Assembly (NCBI RefSeq): GCF_030704535.1
Contig: NC_081813.1
Span: 4,487,001 to 4,551,000 of the forward strand
Length of the DNA stretch: 64,000 nt
Direction: 5' to 3'
Origin: Vitis vinifera
Lineage: Eukaryota > Streptophyta > Magnoliopsida > Vitales > Vitaceae
Positions within the stretch are counted from its first letter, which is position 1. The number at the start of each line of letters is the position of its first letter. Made by a program: the position numbers and the translations under genes. The notes beneath the pieces are model-generated. The model was not told where the DNA came from. It made no database searches and was given only the letters and a program-made list of their open reading frames with translations. This document shows positions 43,868 through 55,445 of this stretch, one piece after another.

Positions 43868-46746
43868 TGTGGACCCCGTATTTCGGCTCAATGCGTTTTT
43901 CACTCGATGGCGAACTCGATTTTAATTTGAAAAATGATTTTTATTGATTAAGAAAATGACTTGGAGTCGCCACTTATTTTTGTTTTATTTTTAAAGGGGT
44001 AAACAAAATAAGAAAGAAAACCCTAAGTGTGACTCCTTATTTTAGAAAAGGCGGTCTGTGAAAAACCGGATCGGGCTCGGGGGTCAGGTTACTTATCGGG
44101 AAGGTACGGTACGAACCGTAGCACCCCTCTAAGTCCCTAAAGTCGGGTCTCTACTAATAAAGTGAAGCTGATGTGGCATAACAATTGATTAATTAAGCAT
44201 GGATACCAAACAATGATCAAATGTGTGAAAGTGAGAGATGATCAATAAACACAATCGGGGTACGGGACGTACCTTAGTCGTAAGCTGAGCGCTATCATAA
44301 GAGACAAGGTTAGTGCACAAATACAAAATAATCGCATGCAGATCATAGAGTGAGGCAAGCTAATCAAGTATGACAATCAAGCAATCAATGAGAAAATCAC
44401 ATATGTTGGGTCCCACCAAAACCCAATTGATCCTGCCTGAATTAATCTCACGAATCCCATTATTTCGGAATCATGAAGATTCATCACTCTTGCTTGTGTA
44501 AAAATCAAAAGAAATAAAACATTATTTAAGAATCGAAGTGGAATTAAAACTGTTCGAGAGAAAAACTGGGTTTTTGAGATTTAGTTGGAAATTGGAGTCT
44601 CGAAAATTATTTGAAGATTGGAGTCTTGATAACTAAATTTAAGAATTGGAATTTCGGATATTAAATTTGAAAGAAATTAGAATTTTGGAAATCGGAAATT
44701 AAGTTCAGGAATTGGAATTTTGAAGAATTGTTTAAAATGGGATTTCAAAATAAAATACTAAAATAATAATAATTAAATAGATTCATGTGAGTACTGGAAT
44801 TTTGGAATTAGAAATTAAATCGGAAGTCAAAAATTTTAATGAATTATTTAAAATGGAATTTTAAAGTAAATAAATAAAATTATAACTAAATAGATTAATG
44901 CGAATTTTGGAATTTTCAGGAATTAGAAATTAAAATCGGGAGTCGGAAATTTTAATAAATTGTTTAAAATGGAATTTTAAAGTAAATAAATAAAATAATA
45001 ATTAAATAGATTAATGTGAATTTTGGAATTTTCAGGAATTAGAAATTAAAATCGGGAGTCGGAAATTTTAATGAATTGTTTAAAATGGAATTTTAAAGTA
45101 AATAAATAAAATAATAATTAAATAGATTAATATGAATGTTGGAATTTTGGAATTAGAAATTAAAACGGAAGTCGGAAATTTTAATGAATTTATTTAAAAT
45201 GGAATTTTAAAGTAAATAAATAAAATTATAATTAAATAGATTAATGTGAATGTTGGAATTTTGGAATTAGAAATTAAAACGGAAGTCGAAAATTTTAATG
45301 AATTTATTTAAAATGGAATTTTAAAGTAAATAAATAAAATTATAACTAAATAGATTAATGTGAATTTTGGAATTTTCAGGAATTAGAAATTAAAATCGGA
45401 ATTTTGAGAAGTTATTTAAAAGTCGAGTTTTTATTTTTCTTATTTTTTATTTTTCTTTATATATAAACAAATAAGTAAATAAATTAAAATGATTATAATT
45501 AAATAAATTGAGGTGAGAATTAAAGTTTCGGAAATTGGAGTTTTGAGATTATTTGAAGATTGTATATATTGTGAGTAGGATTGGGGAGTTGGAATTTAGA
45601 AAATTTATTGAGGAATTAGTGCTTTTTAGAAATGTAAATTATATATATATAAAAGGCAAATGGGTTAACTTAAAGTGGGTGGGCTTGAAATAGGCATGGG
45701 CCAAGGTAAAGTGGGTGGACAGAAGCTTGGACTTGGGCTTCAGCTTTAGCCCATGTCCACTAGCATGAAGCCCAAGCTTTTAATCTTTAACAAAATTTGC
45801 CTTCACGCCTGGGTGCCACCTTCCATCTAGGAACCTCCATCATGGACGCCGCAGTTGCCGGAGTTGGGACTGTCCCCGACGTCGGCGACATGGAGGCCTT
45901 CGTCGTGAGTGCGGGTGACGACACGGAAGACGCTGCACTCGCCGTCCGCGAGGAGGGCGCCATCAGCGCTGGCGTCGCGGGGGCCACGCGTGGCTGTCAT
46001 TGGCGCATTCTGCTGGGAGCTCCGTCATTTGAGTAGCCTTCACGACCAGCATTCATCCCCAGCCCAACTATCTTGGCTTCCAAGTCCAGTTTTTTATGCA
46101 TGGTGATTGGTAGGCATGAAATGGGTGGAGAGTTTGGAGGGAAAATGGGTAAAGATGATGCAAACAAGAAAAACACTACTACAAGTGTCAAAAGAAAACA
46201 GAGCCCAACAGATCTCAATAATAAAAAAAGCCAAAGAAAAGAGAACGAACATGTTAGGACCCTTTCAAAGCAACCTAAAAAAAAAGGAAAACATTCAGAA
46301 TAGTCGTACGACCCTCTACCCATTCACAGTCAACCTAATGCCCGGAAATGATCAATAGAAAACTGAAGAAAATAACGAATAGAGGGAAACGAGATGGTTG
46401 CCGCGTTCATACCTGGATTTCTCCCGTAAGCCAAAAAAATGGTTTCCCCCTTCCTTTCTTCTCTAGCTCCGGCAGCTTGCCTTCCCGCCCAAGCTCTCTA
46501 AAACTCCCTCCAGATCCCCTCTCTCATGGATCTTCTCTTTTCTTCTTTGCCTTTTTCCCCAGATCCGGAAATCTAGCACCTGCTCCCCTGTTCCCTGCTC
46601 CCTACAGCCGCCTAAGGATAGTTCCTTCTCCCTCCTTCCACTTCCAGCCGTCCTCGGGTGGATAAAGAAAGCAGAAAAGAAGAAGAAAAAAAATGAATAA
46701 AAATAAAAACCGGCCCATGCCCCTAGCTGAGGGGGTCTACACATAT
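43863..46746 (+). mobile_element. Solo-LTR-like element, 2.87 kb, 5-bp TSD
   Basis: Element 43868-46741 starts TGTGGACCCC and ends GGGGTCTACA, flanked by CATAT (43863-43867, 46742-46746). The unoccupied site is visible upstream of CNL-1 (8080-8084). Its first 430 bp are the reverse complement of the right end of the solo LTR at 1782-3109, so they are one family in opposite orientations and of different length. Contains a 115-bp tandem repeat (44700-45420), a CpG-rich island (45830-46010) and a CT-rich stretch (46440-46640). No gag or pol coding. It separates the distal and proximal promoter of CNL-4. Confidence 0.75.
44700..45420. repeat. 115-bp tandem repeat inside the LTR
   Basis: About six units starting with GGAATTAGAAATTAAA at 44804, 44919, 45035, 45149, 45263 and 45379 (spacing 114-116). 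Largely explains why this copy is longer than the one at 1782-3109. Non-coding. Confidence 0.8.
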
Positions 46747-47155
46747 ACAATAGAAAGCTTGGAATCAAGAGGGAAGAGAGTAGGAAGTTACGAAGTGGTG
46801 GAGCCTTGGTAAAATAAAATTAACAACGGCATTATCATGTGCGGGTCTCAGCGCTGGATGGACCGAATTTTGCTTCTCCCAAAACTCTTTCAATATTATA
46901 ATTAGAGCCCGCTTGATGCTTAGAAAAATACATTTGCAAGTGATCTCCATCTGTCAATCAATTAATCTATACAATATTAAAAATTCACTTCTTGTTGATT
47001 TAGGAAAATCACTTTGTTGGGGGTGGCCTGTCTCCGATGTTACTCAAGTTTCAACTCTGGACTTTTCAAATTAACAAAGTGCAGTGATTCATCTTTCTTC
47101 TTTGTTCCATTTTTGGCTGAATTGTAATCCTTTTGTCTGTAACTTACGGAAAGCT
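46747..47155 (+). promoter_or_regulatory. CNL-4 proximal upstream region and leader
   Basis: Resumes the type I block after the LTR, with GGAATCAAGAGGGAAGAG and AAGTTACGAAGTGG, then the leader ending in ACTTACGGAAAGCT before the ATG. The in-frame ATG at 47084 would add 24 residues, but the matching leader sequence in other copies is not conserved as protein, so the start at 47156 is preferred. Confidence 0.5.
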
Positions 47156-49921
47156 ATGGAGTTTCTGAGCTCAATCGTGGGTCTGGTCCCCTGCTTCTAT
47201 GATCACACCTCCAAGCATACGGTCTACATTCGTGATCTGAGAAAAAATATCGAAGCCTTGATGAAAGAAATGGTGGTTCTGAACAACTTGTATGAAGATG
47301 TGAAGGCAAGGGTTGAACGTGCAGAGCAACAACAGATGAAGCGCAGAAAGGAAGTGGGTGGGTGGATCCGTGAAGTAGAAGACATGGAGAAAGAAGTTCA
47401 CGAAATTCTGCAAAGAGGAGATCAAGAAATCCAGAAGAGTTGTCTCGGATGCTGTCCCAGGAATTGTTGGTCTAGCTACAGGATTGGAAAGGCGGCAAGT
47501 GAAAAGCTGGTTGCTGTATCTGGTCAAATCGGCAAAGGACATTTCGATGTTGGTGCCGAGATGTTGCCTCGTCCTCCAGTTGATGAACTGCCCATGGAGG
47601 CGACTGTGGGCCCACAATTGGCGTATGAAAAGAGCTGTAGGTTTCTCAAAGATCCACAAGTGGGAATTATGGGATTGTATGGAATGGGGGGTGTTGGCAA
47701 AACCACCCTCTTGAAGAAAATCAACAATGAATTCCTCACAACATCCAATGACTTTGAGGTTGTGACTTGGGCTGTGGTGTCAAAATCGCCCGACATTGAA
47801 AAAATTCAACAAGTTATTTGGAATAAATTGGAAATCCCACGTGATAAATGGGAAACTAGAAGCAGTAGGGAGGAGAAGGCTGCAGAAATATTGAGAGTTT
47901 TGAAAAGAAAAAGGTTCATCATGTTGTTGGATGACATTTGGGAGGGACTTGATCTCCTAGAAATGGGGGTCCCGCGTCCAGATACTGAAAATAAGTCCAA
48001 GATAGTTTTGACGACCCGTTCACTGGATGTCTGCCGCCAAATGAAAGCTCAGAAGAGTATAGAAGTGGAATGTTGGGAGTCAGAAGATGCCTGGACTTTG
48101 TTCCAGAGGGAGGTAGGAGAAGAAATATTAAAATCTCATCCGCATATACTGATGCTTGCAAAGGATGTTGCTGAAGAGTGCAAAGGTTTACCTCTCGCTC
48201 TTGTCACTCTTGGGCGGGCCATGGCGGCTGAGAAAGATCCCTCAAACTGGGACAAGGTAATACAAGATCTACGCAAATCTCCAGCTGAAATCACAGGTAT
48301 GGAAGATAAATTGTTTCATCGATTGAAACTCAGTTATGATAGGTTGCCTGACAATGCCAGCAAATCTTGTTTTATATATCATTCCATGTTCCGAGAGGAC
48401 TGGGAGGTTTTTAATATTCTTCTTGTAGAACTTTGGATAGGGGAGGGGTTCTTGGGTGAAGTTCATGACATACATGAAGCACGCGATCAAGGGGGGAAAA
48501 TTATTAAAACTTTAAAGCATGCATGTTTATTGGAGAGTAGTGGTTCAAAAGAAGGAAGGGTTAAGATGCACGATGTGATCCGGGACATGGCTTTGTGGTT
48601 ATATGGTGAACATGGGGTGAAAAAGAACAAAATTCTAGTATACAATAAAGTTGCCAGGCTTGATGAAGATCAAGAAACTTCCAAATTGAGAGAAACAGAG
48701 AAGATATCATTATGGGATATGGATGTTGGGAAGTTCCCAGAAACATTGGTGTGCCCCAATCTTAAGACTTTATTTGTGAAAAAATGTCATAATTTGAAGA
48801 AATTTCCAAGTGGATTCTTTCAATTCATGCTTCTACTAAGAGTTCTGGATTTGTCAGACAATGATAATTTAAGCGAGTTGCCTACTGGGATTGGTAAATT
48901 GGGTGCCTTGAGATATCTTAATCTGTCACACACAAGAATAAGGGAGTTGCCCATTGAACTAAAGAATTTGAAAAATCTGATGATTTTGATTATGGATGGT
49001 ATGAAATCCCTTGAAATTATTCCACAAGATATGATATCAAGCCTTATATCCTTGAAGTTGTTCTCCATTTACGAATCCAATATTACAAGTGGAGTTGAAG
49101 AAACTGTACTGGAGGAGTTGGAGTCCTTGAATGACATCAGTGAGATATCAATCACCATATGCAATGCTCTTTCATTCAACAAACTAAAGAGTAGTCATAA
49201 ATTACAAAGGTGCATACGTCATCTACATTTACATAAAGGGGGGGATGTGATCTCACTTGACCTATCATCTTCATTTTTTAAAAGAACGGAGCATTTGAAG
49301 CAGCTTTATATAAGCCATTGCAATAAATTGAAAGAAGTGAAAATTAATGTGGAAAGACAAGGGATACACAATGATTTGACTCTTCCAAACAAAATTGCAG
49401 CAAGGGAGGAATACTTCCACACCCTTCGTGCTGTGTTTGTAGAACATTGTTCAAAATTGTTAGACTTAACATGGCTTGTTTATGCTCCATATCTTGAAAG
49501 ACTTTACGTTGAAGATTGTGAATTGATAGAAGAAGTGATACGTGATGATAGTGAAGTCTGTGAAATTAAGGAAAAATTGGACATATTCTCAAGGCTCAAG
49601 TCCCTCAAGCTCAATAGGTTGCCAAGATTGAAGAGCATCTACCAGCATCCACTACTCTTTCCCTCTCTTGAAATCATCAAGGTGTATGAATGCAAAGGCT
49701 TAAGGAGTCTCCCGTTTGATTCCAACACTTCAAATAATAGTCTGAAGAAAATTAAAGGAGAGACAAGTTGGTGGAATCAGTTGAAGTGGAACAATGAAAC
49801 TTGCAAGCACTCTTTTACTCCGTATTTCCAAATCCATGAAGCTGAAGCATATTCAACTGACACTGAGGAGTCTGAAACTGGCAGCATAGATGATGTGCAA
49901 GAACAACCGGTATCAAATTAA
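47156..49921 (+). CDS. CNL-4: CC-NBS-LRR disease resistance protein (RPS5-like)
   Basis: 921 aa, single exon, no lesions. CC with EVGGWIREVEDMEKEV and the CLGCCPRNCW segment at 96-105; P-loop GMGGVGKTT at 176-184; kinase-2 MLLDDIW; RNBS-B LTTRSLDVC; GLPLAL; canonical MHD at 471-473; LRRs from about 520; conserved GETSWWNQLKW before the acidic C-terminus. Role: nucleotide-switch immune receptor, cytosolic or membrane-peripheral; specificity unknown. CC, LRR and 3' flank are closest to CNL-5, 8,958 bp downstream, showing recent tandem duplication. The NB-ARC carries private changes (TWAVVSKS, RSLDVCRQ, ECWESEDA). Its promoter is altered by a 205-bp repeat expansion and a 2.87-kb LTR insertion, so its expression may differ from the paralogues. 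Confidence 0.95.
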   Translation: MEFLSSIVGLVPCFYDHTSKHTVYIRDLRKNIEALMKEMVVLNNLYEDVKARVERAEQQQMKRRKEVGGWIREVEDMEKEVHEILQRGDQEIQKSCLGCCPRNCWSSYRIGKAASEKLVAVSGQIGKGHFDVGAEMLPRPPVDELPMEATVGPQLAYEKSCRFLKDPQVGIMGLYGMGGVGKTTLLKKINNEFLTTSNDFEVVTWAVVSKSPDIEKIQQVIWNKLEIPRDKWETRSSREEKAAEILRVLKRKRFIMLLDDIWEGLDLLEMGVPRPDTENKSKIVLTTRSLDVCRQMKAQKSIEVECWESEDAWTLFQREVGEEILKSHPHILMLAKDVAEECKGLPLALVTLGRAMAAEKDPSNWDKVIQDLRKSPAEITGMEDKLFHRLKLSYDRLPDNASKSCFIYHSMFREDWEVFNILLVELWIGEGFLGEVHDIHEARDQGGKIIKTLKHACLLESSGSKEGRVKMHDVIRDMALWLYGEHGVKKNKILVYNKVARLDEDQETSKLRETEKISLWDMDVGKFPETLVCPNLKTLFVKKCHNLKKFPSGFFQFMLLLRVLDLSDNDNLSELPTGIGKLGALRYLNLSHTRIRELPIELKNLKNLMILIMDGMKSLEIIPQDMISSLISLKLFSIYESNITSGVEETVLEELESLNDISEISITICNALSFNKLKSSHKLQRCIRHLHLHKGGDVISLDLSSSFFKRTEHLKQLYISHCNKLKEVKINVERQGIHNDLTLPNKIAAREEYFHTLRAVFVEHCSKLLDLTWLVYAPYLERLYVEDCELIEEVIRDDSEVCEIKEKLDIFSRLKSLKLNRLPRLKSIYQHPLLFPSLEIIKVYECKGLRSLPFDSNTSNNSLKKIKGETSWWNQLKWNNETCKHSFTPYFQIHEAEAYSTDTEESETGSIDDVQEQPVSN

Positions 49922-49939
49922 CTTCTATCAATCTTTCAG

Positions 49940-50491
49940 GTATTAATTAACTTTTATACTATATTTGGAAAATCATTTTCTTTCCTTAATCCCATTCTTT
50001 TGTGGAATTTTTTACTCTATATATCTATGCCAAAGTGCATCAAAGTCTCAACATCATAATAACTTTCAATGTTTGATCTATCAAGTTTGCCCCCTTTTGA
50101 AGTAACTGTTATAAAGTTTGCCCAGAAGGGACTTTGAAGGAGGTCTTTTATTTAAACATCTAATGACATTTCCTTTTGGTTACTTGAGAACTTGAAAATG
50201 TGCAGAGTTCTCAACTATATTGTTTATTGTGTCTTAATTTTTTCGGTTCATTTCAATCTATAAACAGAAAGAGAGAATACCTAATTTCAACTTAATTCCT
50301 TATATTTCAAGTTGAAACAACAGGTGTTTCACAACAACTGTAGGTAAAGATATTCCATTAAGAATTCTCGCTTTGTTTAATGTATTTACCAGGACCAACT
50401 ATATGTAATTTCTCTTCTTTTGTTGAGTTGCCTCTATCTGGTTGACTCTCAGTTGTTCTTTTTTTTCTTTTCTTTTTTCTATTGCATTCAG
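49940..50491 (+). other. Probable 3'-UTR intron of CNL-4
   Basis: CAG|GTATTA donor 18 bases after the stop codon; TTGCATTCAG acceptor after a pyrimidine-rich run. Same arrangement as CNL-1 and CNL-5. Confidence 0.6.
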
Positions 50492-52300
50492 AGTTGGGGC
50501 TTGTTCTAGAAGTTCTGACAACAGCTGGGATTCAATTAGCTCTATCTAGTGGAGCCTTGAGGTTTTTGGTTGGATGCAGAGCAGGGTCTTGTTCTACCCC
50601 TTCTTACTCAGTTGGGATCTGAGCTTCATCGGCTGCTTCCGTTGTCCTGCTCTTTTTCCTTCTAATTGGTATAGACGTGAGCTGGATTATGTTTGCTTGC
50701 TGGTCTGAGTTTCTGATATGTTTTGTGGCGGTGTGCTGATTCTCAGAGTATCGTTATTCATGGTGCTCAGTCTGCTGGGAAAGTTGGTTAATGTCCAGAT
50801 GCAGGGGCTCATCTCGGCAGGCTTTGGCTGGGATCCATGTGTTTGCTGGAATTGGATTCTGTGGGTTGCCTTTGGCTTTTGATGTAGGCTGGGTTTGTTT
50901 TCTTTGTTGAGGTCAGTGGAGTATGGTGGCTCAGAAGCTGCTAGTAATCTGCCTGTTGTATGCCGACGCTGGAATCTTCATGGTGGTTGCTCTGGTGGGT
51001 CAATATGATATGGGAATGCTTTTGCCTTTTTGAGTCCTTGGGCGTCAGCTGGTTGCTTGTGTTTCCTCTGCACTTTAGCTCATATACCAGAGTGCATACT
51101 TCCTTGAGTTCCATATCCCACTGCCAAGTGTGTTGTCCATGATGTAATGTAAAGCAGTTAATTTGTATACCTGGCCTTAAGTTCCTCTCTAGAAAACTTT
51201 GAACGCCCTTTATGAATGAAATGTTGTGAGAAAAACTGGAGTTGATTTTCACATTTGAGGTCGTTAATGGTGATTTTTCTTAATGTAATTGTGATGGAAA
51301 AGAAATTTGATCAAGGAGTCGAAATCATAAGCAGAGTCGATCTTATTCAACATTGCATTATAATTTGGTACCCCTCACAGATCGCTCTAAATAGCATTGA
51401 AAAGTACTTTCATTTTCCTTCAGTGGAGGCTTCTTTTTCTTTGCTGGTTAATATTCATAGCTTCAGTGCTTGATGAAATTTCATTACTTTACATTGTTCA
51501 CTCTTGTCCCTCCTGCTCTAATAAGAATGATTTGTTCAAGGAATTTGAAAATACTTGAACAAAAAAAGAAAAGAATAGGAGAGAAAGGAAAAGAAATTCA
51601 GAAAGCAAACACTTGGTAGTTTCCATTTCAATTAACCGATCTTTGAAACTAAGATGTAATTCTTGGTACAATAAAAGAAGACATGCAACATCTTAAGAAG
51701 ATTCATCTAATGGAACACACCATCCTATGATAGGAAACTGAGACTAAACAGTAATTTTTGGTAGAATAGATATCGCATGCCAAAAAGAATGTTTTGTAGC
51801 TTTGGATGCTTCAAAATTCTTGTACGTATAGCCCACAGACCTTTCGAGATCATACTTGTTTCTTTAGGCCTGTTTGAACATACGGCTCTCGCGGAAGATC
51901 TTACAAGTTTAAGAGTTCATATTGTCCATGAAATCACAGGAAAAGAAAAGGATGTATAATCAAGTTCATGAAAAATAAAGAGATGGCTTATTAAATTTCA
52001 CAAGTATGGGACATCTAAAACACTTTGAGTTTCCATTTATGGGGCAATTCCCATCAAGTCCAATGATTGACCACCAATGACTCGAAAATCGAAACATAGA
52101 ATGTGTTGCATATAATTGATGTTGCCTAATTCTAATATTTCTCATTTATATTAATTTATTCTCATTCCTATCCTAATAAAATTTTTTAAATAAAATAGGA
52201 TGGATATGAGAATTTCTCATACCCGTCTTATACCATTTATTTATTAATTTTTAGTTTTTAAAAAATTGAAAATAAATATATTTTATAAATAAATAAATAT
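50492..52300 (+). other. CNL-4 3' tail and downstream DNA
   Basis: Nearly the same as 59449-61370 after CNL-5 and, to about 51980, as 12877-14400 after CNL-1. No gene recognised. The small frame at 51777-51959 is the counterpart of 14186-14386. Confidence 0.6.
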
Positions 52301-52303
52301 TAA

Positions 52304-52395
52304 CCTTGCATGGTGCCCGCCCGCGAGCCAAGCCAAGGTGGCACGGGGCCTTGCTTGGTGCCCGCCCGCGAGCCAAGCCTAGGTGGCACGGGGCC
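52304..52395. repeat. Two 45-bp GC-rich tandem units
   Basis: Units 52304-52348 and 52349-52393 share GGTGCCCGCCCGCGAGCCAA and GGTGGCACGGGG, with few differences. They are strikingly GC-rich in an AT-rich setting and absent from the matching place after CNL-5 (near 61350), where ATAAATAAAT runs on to TTTTATAACTTA. Possibly an insertion remnant; origin not recognised. Confidence 0.65.
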
Positions 52396-54640
52396 TATAA
52401 ATTTTGTAACTTATTTTATTTAAAAATATATTTATAAAATTATTTTATATGTTAAAAAAAGAAGAATATGAAAAACCATAAATTAAATTATTTTTAAATT
52501 TAATTATATGGGTTGGAAAGTGGTGGGTTAGGAGCCTAGGACAAGGCATATCTTGAACCTTGCCCCTAACCAACCCTAGTTTTTTTTTTTTAAAAAAAAA
52601 AAAAAAAAATTCTTGAACTTGTATATGATCTATTTATCTTCATTTAAATCTATCTTATTAAAGATGAGTATAGGAAAAAACCTGTCTCATTGTCATGTTA
52701 ATCATAAATTATTTTAATTTAAATTTAGACACCAACAAATATTTAAATTAAATTAAAAATGCTTATGCAATCAAGGGCTTTTTAGTTGCAGAAAAATTGT
52801 GTACCTTCCTTGACATTCTAGATCCAGTTCTTGCTGGTTTTGGAGGATCCATTTGAGGAACAATTTAAATTTATTCACAAATACAATTATTCAAAAAGGC
52901 ATCATGTTGAACACAAGCAAAATAAGTAAAAATATTAATAGAAATGGATGGAAGCAGAGTGCCTTTGGTGAGGTGGATCACTAGCAAGCTCCATTAACTA
53001 CCAAGGATTGCTTCACAACCTCTTAGTATATTATTAAGTCAAAAGTAAAATTATTAAAGTTGAATAAATAGGTGGCAATTTTGATAAGCCAGAATAACAC
53101 CATTCGAAAATTATATGAATTTTAGTAGGTTTGAATAAGGTGTAATCATATCCGTATAATAATTATGTCAACTCATTTGCTAAATGGACTGTATTGGAAC
53201 TTGATTACTCGACTTATCTAACTCACTTAACTTGTTTAAATACATGTATGAGATGTATTTGCATTGTCTAATTATAGTTCCTATTGGAGAATCAACTACT
53301 ATCAATTTCACAGGATGAAATTATAATTAGTCAATATTACTTGAAAGTGAAATCTCTTATTCAAAAATATCTCATTAAATTTGAAAAGCTAAAATTATCA
53401 AGTAGAAGGTTAAAGGAACCATTGAGCATATTTTAAAATTCGAATATAATGTATTTATTGTTGTAATTCAAGCCTAATATTTATTATTTATTATTAAAAA
53501 TATAATTTTATGTCTAATTTTTATATTTAAGATAATTTAGCACATTTGAACAATATTTTGAGAATAAGATTGAAGCATCTAATTTGACTAATTGGATAAC
53601 AGATTGGACTAATCTGATCTTATTTTTCATATTTATCCACCTTCCATTCTGGGATAAACATGAACAAAAGTCTTCATACGATTATAACAATATAACAAAA
53701 TAATGAGTATAATATTAAATCTAAAATAAAAACTTTACACAAATTGGTATAAAACCAAGTATGATAATCCTAAACCAACCCCCGTAGAAAAAGACTTAAA
53801 TATATAAAAGACTACTAAATAAATGAGAAATGATGTAACAAGATATATATTAAAAATAATAATATTTTAATATTTTAATTATTTTTATAATTTTAACTTG
53901 TTATATTATTTTAAATTTGAACAATATATGAACTAGATATCCATGTTGTCATGCCGATATCATGTTTCAATCACTTGAATCATCAATTCAATCAAGAAAT
54001 TGTAATGCAATAATTTACCAACTCAATGACTAATAAGATTTTGAGAACATTGTATTTGAAAGCTCATATGCATAAAATGAATATAAAAGATTATGAACTC
54101 TTGCAAAAAATGATGTTATGGAAACCCAAACCTTAATTTCTTCAATAATGCTTATAAAAAATCTAAGGTTGTGTAATTGAGAATGCTAATGACCCAAGGT
54201 TAGAACCGGTTGCTCCTAACCAGACTTGTTCTTATTTTTTAAACATATTCCCATCTTCATCTCAAATCTATAGGAATTTACTTTCCTATTTTAAGAAAAT
54301 TAATTTTTATTTTTATTTTACATATATTGAAAAAGGCAAAAGAAAAATTAAGGTGAAGTAACATGAATCACTATAAAACTAGAATGAATATATATATTTA
54401 TATAAAAGAAGGCAATTTAAAATGTGTGTTTGACCGATTTTTTTAAGTGTTTTTAATAGAAGTATTTTTTCTAAAGGTACTTTTGGAAGAATTAACTATC
54501 AAATGTTTTTTTAAGAGACATTACAAGTGATTTTTCATCTATTTAAAAGTGTTTTTAAAATTTTATTAAATACTTAATTTTTTTTCAAAAACACTTTTTA
54601 AACTAAAAATACCTTTTTAAAAATATTATCAAAAATGGAA
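52396..54640. repeat. Intergenic module between CNL-4 and CNL-5
   Basis: No gene seen. 52745-52935 matches 61715-61905 (an unrecognised, less AT-rich segment). 52960-54640 matches the module at 14401-16220. The two arms of the CNL-4/CNL-5 duplication are otherwise collinear. Confidence 0.6.
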
Positions 54641-55445
54641 TCAAAATCTTAAAACAAAATCTCAAATCTACCCTTTATTTAATTATATTTTTCCAACCCA
54701 TCCTATTGGGCCTAGACATTACAAGTGATTGGTCGTGTTTTTTAAATTTTATCAAATGCTTAATTATTTTTCAAAAACATTTTTTAAACTAAAACATTTT
54801 CAAAAAATATTTTTTAAAAATATTATCAAATGGAATCAAAGTCTTAAAACAAAATCTCAAATCTACCCTTGATTTAATTATATATAATACCCACCCCGAT
54901 TATAATACAAAAGCAAACCACCACCAAAGACATTTAAACGACATTTTAAATACAATTGAAACCTATCAATGAGACTTTGTCTCATAATACAAATTTCGTT
55001 ATGTTCACATGTAGAAAGGGACATGTAAACATATACAACAGAAAGCGTGGAATCAAGAGGGAAGAGAGTAGAAAGTTACGAAGTGGGAGCCTCGGCTAAA
55101 ATTAATAATGGCATTATAATGTGCGTGTCTCATCGCTGGATGGACCAAATTTTGCTTCTCCCAAAGATATTTGAATGTTATAATTAGAGCCCACTTGATG
55201 CTTAGAAAAATATATTTGCATGTGGTCTCCATCTGTCAATCTATTAATCTATACAATATTAAAAATCCACTTGATGTTAATTTAGGAAAATTATTTTATT
55301 TTGTTGGTGATGACCTGTCTCCCATGTTACTCAAGTTTCAACTCTGGACTTTTCAAATTCACACAGTGCAGTGCAGTGATTCATCTTTCTTCTCTGCTCC
55401 ATCTTTGGCTGAATTCTAATCCTATTTTCTGTAACTTCCGGAAAG
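54641..55445 (+). promoter_or_regulatory. Type I CNL promoter leading to a broken start
   Basis: Landmarks as in 7861-8465, including a local duplication of the segment with TCTCAAATCTACCCTT (54659-54676 and 54855-54872). Leads into ACTTCCGGAAAGCT and the ATG at 55446. Confidence 0.5.

Noticed and set aside
45797-46036. 79-aa Ala/Val/Gly-rich frame
   Set aside because: Inside the CpG island of the LTR element; no similarity recognised and no codon signal beyond GC richness.
47084-47155. Upstream in-frame ATG extending CNL-4 (also 56060 for CNL-5 and 16721 for CNL-2)
   Set aside because: The extensions differ in length and sequence, while the MEF(L/V)SS Met is common to all paralogues.
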